A stretch of DNA of 64,000 bases from an uncultured Clostridia bacterium. Its GTDB lineage: Bacteria > Bacillota > Clostridia > Christensenellales > CAG-917. Below are positions 59,024 to 64,000 of the stretch, piece after piece (the stretch's first letter is position 1; every line of letters begins with the position of its first letter). Below the pieces are notes generated by a model. That model made no database searches and had not been told where the DNA came from. It saw only the letters and a program-made list of their open reading frames with translations. The stretch covers positions 1 through 64,000 of the forward strand of contig CAKQGN010000005.1 of NCBI GenBank assembly GCA_934233745.1. Reading direction: 5' to 3'. Made by a program: the position numbers and the translations under genes.

Positions 59024-61429
59024 TCAGATACGTTTCGTAACAGAGTCTTTTTTCTCTTTGTTGCCGTTTTTGCGAGTGAGATAAATCGAGGCGAAGATCG
59101 CGCTTCCTGCAAGAGCAACGATGATAGCAAGCACTATTGCCACGATTTGAACCGTTGTCAGACCATCGATTTTGATATGCTCTTTTTCGACATAACCGAC
59201 ATAATCGTCAAACCTGACAAGATAAAAAGCGTCTAAAACTTCAAGCACTTCTACCTTGCTTCCGTCCACAATTTGCGTGACGAGTTGGGAATTTTTGTCG
59301 GGGGAGGCGTAGACATTGACAAGTCCGCCGATTCTGTCTGCATTTGCTTTTCCGTAAACTTTGTCTTTTTCGGGAACGATGAGGGTGTATTCTTCTATGT
59401 CGGACGATTTGACAAAATAAGTTTTTTCGCCCTTTTTAACTATTGTCCATTGCGAGTTGTCGTATCCCGCAGTATCGCTGATTCTTGTGACGATTTCGCC
59501 TTCTTTGAGCGGTGCGGAAGAAGATTCGAGATATGGCAAAGAATAAAGTATTGTGTCTTGAACCGCAACGTAATCGCCGCTTAGAAGCGTCGTTTCGACT
59601 CTGTTAAAGTCCGATTTGATAATTTTGACAAGTTTTTTGCCGACATAGGCGTAGCGATAGTTTTCTGTTTCGTCGCCTTCGATGACAGAATCGAGAACAA
59701 GATATGTGTCGCCGGATGCAGCCGAAATATTTTCGATTCTTCCGTCGGCAGAGTAGTTGAGCGCGTCGTCGTTTGCGGTTGCGAAATAGTATGCGGAAAT
59801 TGTCGGTTGGGGTTGAGCCGGCGAGAAGTTTTGTTTTGTGGTTGCATTAAGATTCATCGATCCGACAAAACTCTCTTTGGCGGTAAAGACAAGATTTTCG
59901 CCGTCAAGACATGCGCTTGTCAAGGTTGCTTTCATTGATGCCGAAGTCGGGTAAATGTTTTGGATATCATCGCCTGTTATCGTCGTGATTTTGCCCTCAA
60001 ACACAACATAGGCTTTGCCTTGATAATCGATTGCAAGGTCGATTGCCTCTTGGAAATCGCCGTTTGCGAGTAGGGCAAGTTTTTTGCCGTTGCGATCTAT
60101 GGATATTACCGATGTGTCGGTGAGCAAATATACGTTTGCGCCGTCTTTTGCAACGGTTATGCGTTTTGCGTTTTCTACGTCGAAGATTTTTATAAGAGAG
60201 TTGCCGATTGCTGCGTATACGCCGTCTTTTGCAAGCACGTAAAGTTTGTCAAGATAAGCTATATCGGTTACGTTTTCGACGTCGTATGTTTTGGATACGG
60301 TAACGTCGTTGATTTTTGCGACTTTGTTTTGGAATGCGCAATAGATATCGCGCTCTGAATTTGCGATTGCTATCGGTGTTTCTTCAAAAACCTGCTGTGT
60401 CATCACGCCGTATTTGTCGATATGCGCTATGCGCTTGTTGCCGCTGTCTACAACGCTTATACCTTTGTCGCTCGCGCACAAGTCGGTGGGGCGGTCGAGG
60501 TGAAAAGCGTCGTTGCCCGTCATTGTTATCGACGTCGTTCGCGTCAGAGTCGATTTGTCGGCTGAAAGCGTGTAGACGACGACGCAGTTGTTTTCGATTG
60601 TGAAAAGTTTGTTGCGGTGAGCAAAGAAGTTTTCCGTTGTGATGTCCGAATCGAAAAGTTTTTCGCCGCTGTTTTTGTCGATGCCCACTATGTGGTTTTG
60701 TTGCGCTGCGACATTGCCGTCAAGCGCGTAAATTACATCTCCCACAAATGCCTTCTGAGCATAGACGGTGAGCGGTTTCGACGTGTGTTGTTTTGTCTTT
60801 AAGTCAAAAATCGTGATAAAGGGATTGCCAATGGTGTAGGTGAATCCGTAAAAGTTTTCGTTTTCGCCCGCTATGACTATATCGCTCGATATTTCATCCG
60901 AAAGGATGTTGTCTATATCAAACGCAACGTCCAATTTGCTGTCGAATACACTTATATAGCCTGCTCTGTTGTATGCATAGAGATAGTTGCCGTCGCTTGC
61001 CAACGAAGTGATTTTTTGCGGCGAGGGCAGAGTGCGCTCGGTTGCCACCGCCGATTTGTCGGTGAGGTCGATTGTAAAATATTTGCCGCCCGCTTGCAAA
61101 AACGCAACGTCTGTGAGAATAAACAGATGCGTCACATTTTCAAAATCTACCGAATATATATATGTATCCGACGCGTCGTTGGGGCGCACAAAAAGCGTTT
61201 TTGCGTCTTTATCGTAGATGATGAGATAGTTGTCGTTTGCACTTACAAGAGTGGGGTTTGCGGATTGAAAATAATTGCTTGTCGGGAATAATCTGACAAA
61301 ATTGTCACCCTGCGCGTTTGCGATTTTCGTTTCGGCAAGTGCCGTCGCAAAGGAAAATGCCGCTATTAAAACGGCGAGCAGAAGAATAAACGTCAATGAT
61401 TTTTTTGTGATTTCAACCGACTTTTTCAT
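59024..61429 (-). CDS. Membrane-anchored beta-propeller and SH3-domain protein
   Basis: 801 residues from the ATG at 61429. N-terminal signal sequence (SLTFILLLAVLIAAFSFATALA). Residues ~40-530 show repeated four-strand blades (NDNYLIIYDKDAKTLFVRP, DGNYLYAYNRAGYISVFDS, DGANVYLLTDTSVISIDRNG), typical of a beta-propeller. Two SH3-like segments follow, the clearer being GLVNVYASPDKNSQLVTQIVDG with VEVLEVLDAFYLVRFDDYVGYV near 690-740. A C-terminal helix (IVAIVLAIIVALAGSAIFAS) plus KKDSVTKRI tail anchors it. It should sit outside the membrane and bind wall or ligand. No Shine-Dalgarno is present; the start codon lies seven bases after the -10 box. Confidence 0.8.
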   Translation of the reverse strand: MKKSVEITKKSLTFILLLAVLIAAFSFATALAETKIANAQGDNFVRLFPTSNYFQSANPTLVSANDNYLIIYDKDAKTLFVRPNDASDTYIYSVDFENVTHLFILTDVAFLQAGGKYFTIDLTDKSAVATERTLPSPQKITSLASDGNYLYAYNRAGYISVFDSKLDVAFDIDNILSDEISSDIVIAGENENFYGFTYTIGNPFITIFDLKTKQHTSKPLTVYAQKAFVGDVIYALDGNVAAQQNHIVGIDKNSGEKLFDSDITTENFFAHRNKLFTIENNCVVVYTLSADKSTLTRTTSITMTGNDAFHLDRPTDLCASDKGISVVDSGNKRIAHIDKYGVMTQQVFEETPIAIANSERDIYCAFQNKVAKINDVTVSKTYDVENVTDIAYLDKLYVLAKDGVYAAIGNSLIKIFDVENAKRITVAKDGANVYLLTDTSVISIDRNGKKLALLANGDFQEAIDLAIDYQGKAYVVFEGKITTITGDDIQNIYPTSASMKATLTSACLDGENLVFTAKESFVGSMNLNATTKQNFSPAQPQPTISAYYFATANDDALNYSADGRIENISAASGDTYLVLDSVIEGDETENYRYAYVGKKLVKIIKSDFNRVETTLLSGDYVAVQDTILYSLPYLESSSAPLKEGEIVTRISDTAGYDNSQWTIVKKGEKTYFVKSSDIEEYTLIVPEKDKVYGKANADRIGGLVNVYASPDKNSQLVTQIVDGSKVEVLEVLDAFYLVRFDDYVGYVEKEHIKIDGLTTVQIVAIVLAIIVALAGSAIFASIYLTRKNGNKEKKDSVTKRI

Positions 61430-61436
61430 AAATATT

Positions 61437-61465
61437 AGTATAATCAAATTGAAACTTTAAGTCAA
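61437..61465 (-). promoter_or_regulatory. Promoter giving a leaderless mRNA
   Basis: Minus-strand TTGACT, 17 bp, then TATACT; only seven bases separate the -10 box from the ATG at 61429, so transcription should begin at or next to the start codon. Confidence 0.75.
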
Positions 61466-61482
61466 GATAATAACTTTATTGC

Positions 61483-61511
61483 TTGAAATATTCGTGCGCG
61501 TGTGATAATAT
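61483..61511 (+). promoter_or_regulatory. Promoter of the alpha-CTD/WG protein
   Basis: TTGAAA, 17 bp, then TAATAT. AAAAGG follows seven bases before the ATG. Confidence 0.65.
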
Positions 61512-61529
61512 CTTCTAAAAGGTATATAT

Positions 61530-62507
61530 ATGGCAAATAAAAAACGTTATTACAAAAACCGCTCTCAGAAATCAAATCAGGAGAGCATAAATCAACAGAC
61601 CGCAAGATTCTCGCAAGAGCAACTCGCTCTTTCGACCGAGGATTTGGGACTCAGCGTAGCGACGAGAGAGTTGCTCGCCAAAAACCGCATACAAACCGCC
61701 GCCGACCTCGTAAAACGCACCGAAAAGGATATGTACAAGGTGCAAGGACTGAACAAAAAAATACTTTTCGAGGTTGTCGACGCACTTAAATCGAAAGATA
61801 TGTGCTTGCGCAAGGAACCGCCAAAAGTGCAGAATCCCGGCAACACGCAAGGCGGCGCTGCACAGCAAAACGCTAAAAACGAGCAATCCGTCGATGCGTC
61901 TTTTAGCGAGCAAAAGCGCAGAAACGACAAAAAAGTAAAAGTGCAAAAAGACGATAAAGCGGATGCCAAATCCTATGTCGCCGACAAAAACGTCAGAAAC
62001 GAGCGTTCGTCCAAATTCGGACTTTCGGACAGAGCGACTGCAAAACCTCAAAACAAGCAAAGTCAAAATCCGAAACAAAACGAAAAAAAATCCCAAAAAC
62101 AAGAAAAACTCACCGAACCCTTGAAGCCGGGGCAATGGCGCAAAGTGCTTAAAGGCGGCAAATGGGGGTATTCCGACGGATTCAAAATCGTCATACCTAC
62201 CATGTATGATGAAATTTTTGCTTTCAAAGAAGGGCTTGCCAGTGTCGAACTCGATGAAAAGTGCGGATATATCGACGAAGAAAACAATGTTGTTATTCCT
62301 CTTGACTATGACACTGCCATGAGTTTTTCCGAAGGGCTTGCAATGGCATGCAAAGGCGAAAAGTGTGGCTATATAAACAAAAACAACGAGGTTGTCATCC
62401 CGTTTGAGTACGATGCGGCAACGCCGTTTGAAAACGGTGAAGCCAAAGTGAAAAAAGACGGAAAATGGGGAACTATTACCACCGACGGTAAGATAACCTG
62501 GATTTGA
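61530..62507 (+). CDS. Fusion of an RNA-polymerase alpha-CTD-like domain and WG repeats
   Basis: 325 residues. Residues ~34-93 (LSTEDLGLSVATRELLAKNR, then IQTAADLVKRTEKDMYKVQG and LNKKILFEVVDALKSKDMCL) match the helix-hairpin-helix C-terminal domain of the alpha subunit: helix 1 with ELxLSVR-like start, I-x-T-x-x-DL, and the G-x-K-K-x-x-x-E helix. Residues ~95-205 are a basic, Gln/Lys/Asn-rich linker. Residues ~210-325 hold three WG repeats (KWGYSDGFKIVIPTMYDEIF, KCGYIDEENNVVIPLDYDTA, KCGYINKNNEVVIPFEYDAA) and a fourth partial KWGTITTDGKITWI. There is no signal peptide, so it is cytosolic. It may bind DNA or RNA through the alpha-CTD-like fold. It is followed by a secreted protease gene. Confidence 0.82.
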   Translation: MANKKRYYKNRSQKSNQESINQQTARFSQEQLALSTEDLGLSVATRELLAKNRIQTAADLVKRTEKDMYKVQGLNKKILFEVVDALKSKDMCLRKEPPKVQNPGNTQGGAAQQNAKNEQSVDASFSEQKRRNDKKVKVQKDDKADAKSYVADKNVRNERSSKFGLSDRATAKPQNKQSQNPKQNEKKSQKQEKLTEPLKPGQWRKVLKGGKWGYSDGFKIVIPTMYDEIFAFKEGLASVELDEKCGYIDEENNVVIPLDYDTAMSFSEGLAMACKGEKCGYINKNNEVVIPFEYDAATPFENGEAKVKKDGKWGTITTDGKITWI

Positions 62508-62536
62508 GTTTCCCTTTGCTCGTTGCGTTGGGGAAA

Positions 62537-64000
62537 ATGAGAAACAAATTTGACAAATCTTTATATGCGAGGTCATCCGCATTGCGATTTTTTGCATCGG
62601 CGGTTGTCCTCGTTTTGCTTTTATGCGCAATTTTTGCGCCGAGTACGGCAAGCGCGGTTTGCCCCGACGGTTATGTAAGTCAAATCAAAGACAAGAATCT
62701 CGACTGGCAAACAAGCAAAGACAACCTGAATCTCGACTATGTCAAGTCTGCCGTTGCAGAATGGATGTCGAGTAAAGACTACAATTTTTCCGAACTCGAA
62801 AAAAATCCGTTGGTGATAGCCGTTATAGACACGGGCATAAATTTCAGCCATGAGGTTTTCACAGGGAAATACGATGAAAACGGAGTCAAAACCGACGCGC
62901 ATGGAATAGGAAAATACGACGTCTTATACCGCGATAAAGACGGGCACGTCATCTCAAAAAACACTGACGATTCGTCAAAGGACGCAAGCGACGCTTCTCC
63001 CAACAGACACGGCACGCACGTTGCGGGCATCATTGCGACGCTTATACACGAGCTGAACCTCGAAAAATATGTAAAAATCATGCCGATAAAGGCATCGAAA
63101 GGCTCAAAAAACGATTTTGAAAGCGATTCCTTGAGAGAGGCTATCGACTTTGCGCTGCAAAACGGCGCCGATGTCGTAAATATGTCAATCAGCGACAAGG
63201 GCGTTACGCCGGGAGAAACGACAGAATACGACTTGGTTTCAAACGAGGACGCACAAAAAGCCGTATTCGTTGCGGCAGCAGGCAACAATTCGCAATCGAC
63301 CGCAGATAAGTTTTTGTCAAAAGGTAGGCGGTATTTTCCCGCTGCAAGCAAAAACGTTGTCGGGGTTATGAATTACGAATCGTCAAACGGCAAAAAATCG
63401 CTTGCTGCTTCTTCAAATTACGGTTCGGCATATGATATATGTGCGCCGGGTGTGTCTATTTGGAGCGCGGACGGCACGAGCAACGAAGCATACAAATCAA
63501 TGAACGGTACGAGCATGGCAACGCCCGTTATATCGTTTGCATGCGCTCTTGCAATGCTGAAAGACAGAGCTTTTTGCAGCGTCGTACAGTCACAGACAAA
63601 GTCTTATTCCGAGATTGCCCAAAGCGTTAAAAACGCCTATTCTCAGACGATTAAAAAGGATAATTTTGATCTCGGGGTATTCAGTTTCGAGCAGCTTCTT
63701 TCGGGCGAAGTAAAAGTTCGCATCGTTGTAGACGGCGAGGGCGGAGAGCTTACGCAATATATCAATTCCGTCCGACCTATCGCATTGCGACTTGAAGTTT
63801 TGCCGCCCGTTTACGATAAATCGGGCGAGATACAATGGTTTGTCGACGATCAACCGGTACAAAACGACTCCGCGGACGCGTTCGAGTTTGTGTATACTCC
63901 GCAAAATGTCGTATCGAAAACAAACATCGTTGCCAAGTGGACAAATGCCGAGTTGAATGTGCAATTGACTGCCTCTTGCGACGTAAAAGTGGGCTACTAT
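62537..64000 (+). CDS. Secreted subtilisin-like serine protease, cut by window end
   Basis: 488 codons are visible, open to the last base. The N-terminal signal peptide (FFASAVVLVLLLCAIFAPSTASA) would be cleaved near residue 40. S8 catalytic triad: Asp in LVIAVIDTGINFSHEVF near 98, His in NRHGTHVAGIIATL near 159, oxyanion Asn in VFVAAAGNNSQS near 249, and Ser in MNGTSMATPVISFACALAML near 325. After ~390 the protein continues as beta-rich modules (VKVRIVVDGEGGELTQYINS), probably wall-binding or sortase-linked. GGGGA lies close before the ATG, 29 bp after the WG gene, so the two may share a transcript. Confidence 0.92.
   Translation, partial: MRNKFDKSLYARSSALRFFASAVVLVLLLCAIFAPSTASAVCPDGYVSQIKDKNLDWQTSKDNLNLDYVKSAVAEWMSSKDYNFSELEKNPLVIAVIDTGINFSHEVFTGKYDENGVKTDAHGIGKYDVLYRDKDGHVISKNTDDSSKDASDASPNRHGTHVAGIIATLIHELNLEKYVKIMPIKASKGSKNDFESDSLREAIDFALQNGADVVNMSISDKGVTPGETTEYDLVSNEDAQKAVFVAAAGNNSQSTADKFLSKGRRYFPAASKNVVGVMNYESSNGKKSLAASSNYGSAYDICAPGVSIWSADGTSNEAYKSMNGTSMATPVISFACALAMLKDRAFCSVVQSQTKSYSEIAQSVKNAYSQTIKKDNFDLGVFSFEQLLSGEVKVRIVVDGEGGELTQYINSVRPIALRLEVLPPVYDKSGEIQWFVDDQPVQNDSADAFEFVYTPQNVVSKTNIVAKWTNAELNVQLTASCDVKVGYY

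Overview
The window looks like a chromosomal segment of an anaerobic, low-to-moderate-GC Bacillota (Firmicutes), probably class Clostridia. This rests on consensus sigma-A promoters, strong AGGAGG-type ribosome sites, CCA-encoding tRNAs, meso-diaminopimelate dehydrogenase, DegV, MgtC, RecX, the NifU-like scaffold/GGGtGRT pair, and a GlpA/GlpB/DUF1667 set. The exact taxon cannot be read from the sequence. TGA is used normally as stop. No rRNA, CRISPR array, complete insertion sequence or complete prophage is visible.

Layout. 1-1.7 kb: a gene-poor start with a short direct repeat, then an M20 peptidase. 1.9-7.1 kb: tRNA-Leu(CAA), then a two-gene operon led by a 1,216-residue TIR / degenerate-NTPase / leucine-rich-repeat protein with a tail resembling the HPr kinase N-terminal domain, followed by an Eis-like acetyltransferase. 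7.1-8.9 kb: a PfkB kinase, small proteins, and an XRE regulator with two identical operators. 8.9-11.4 kb: a three-gene uptake operon (large lipoprotein, DUF4430-like lipoprotein, ECF-type membrane component) that resembles a split intrinsic-factor arrangement. 11.6-15.4 kb: a tRNA-like remnant and a heterodimeric ABC exporter. 15.6-19.2 kb: pyrophosphatase and the GlpA-like/GlpB-like/DUF1667 operon. 19.3-24.1 kb: a ComEC lacking its hydrolase domain, a Glu/Pro-rich membrane protein, a LUD protein and a membrane acyltransferase. 24.3-26.1 kb: GGGtGRT protein and Fe-S scaffold behind a palindrome-covered promoter.

26.2-29.2 kb is the most accessory-looking stretch. Two single-gene units (S51-type peptidase, GNAT) are bounded by 57-bp direct repeats. 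Three tRNA genes (Leu-TAG, Gly-GCC, Lys-CTT) sit among partial copies of tRNA 3' ends, and two of those copies are interrupted in the T-loop by strings of short, mostly triloop hairpins.

29.2-64 kb is mostly housekeeping: tyrS, YigZ, recX, mazF, ddh, a HAD phosphatase, a lipid-kinase-like gene, pgsA, valS, three membrane proteins, an aconitase-family hydratase, alr (apparently with an AUA start), formyl-THF cyclo-ligase, a one-piece RsmD-CoaD fusion, a coiled-coil protein, a 2-hydroxyacid dehydrogenase, mgtC, folD, an old-yellow-enzyme reductase, a phosphodiesterase, the two-gene aconitase X, an aminotransferase, an ArsB/SLC13 carrier and DegV. The end holds a cell-surface cluster: an 807-codon-class anchored propeller/SH3 protein with an apparently leaderless mRNA, a protein fusing an RNA-polymerase alpha-CTD-like domain to WG repeats, and a secreted subtilase cut by the window edge.

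Main candidates for new biology: the NLR-like TIR protein; the hairpin arrays inside tRNA T-loop copies; the TTGATA-N6-TATCAR operator shared by the Fe-S scaffold operon and aconitase X; the alpha-CTD/WG fusion; and the split transcobalamin-like uptake operon.
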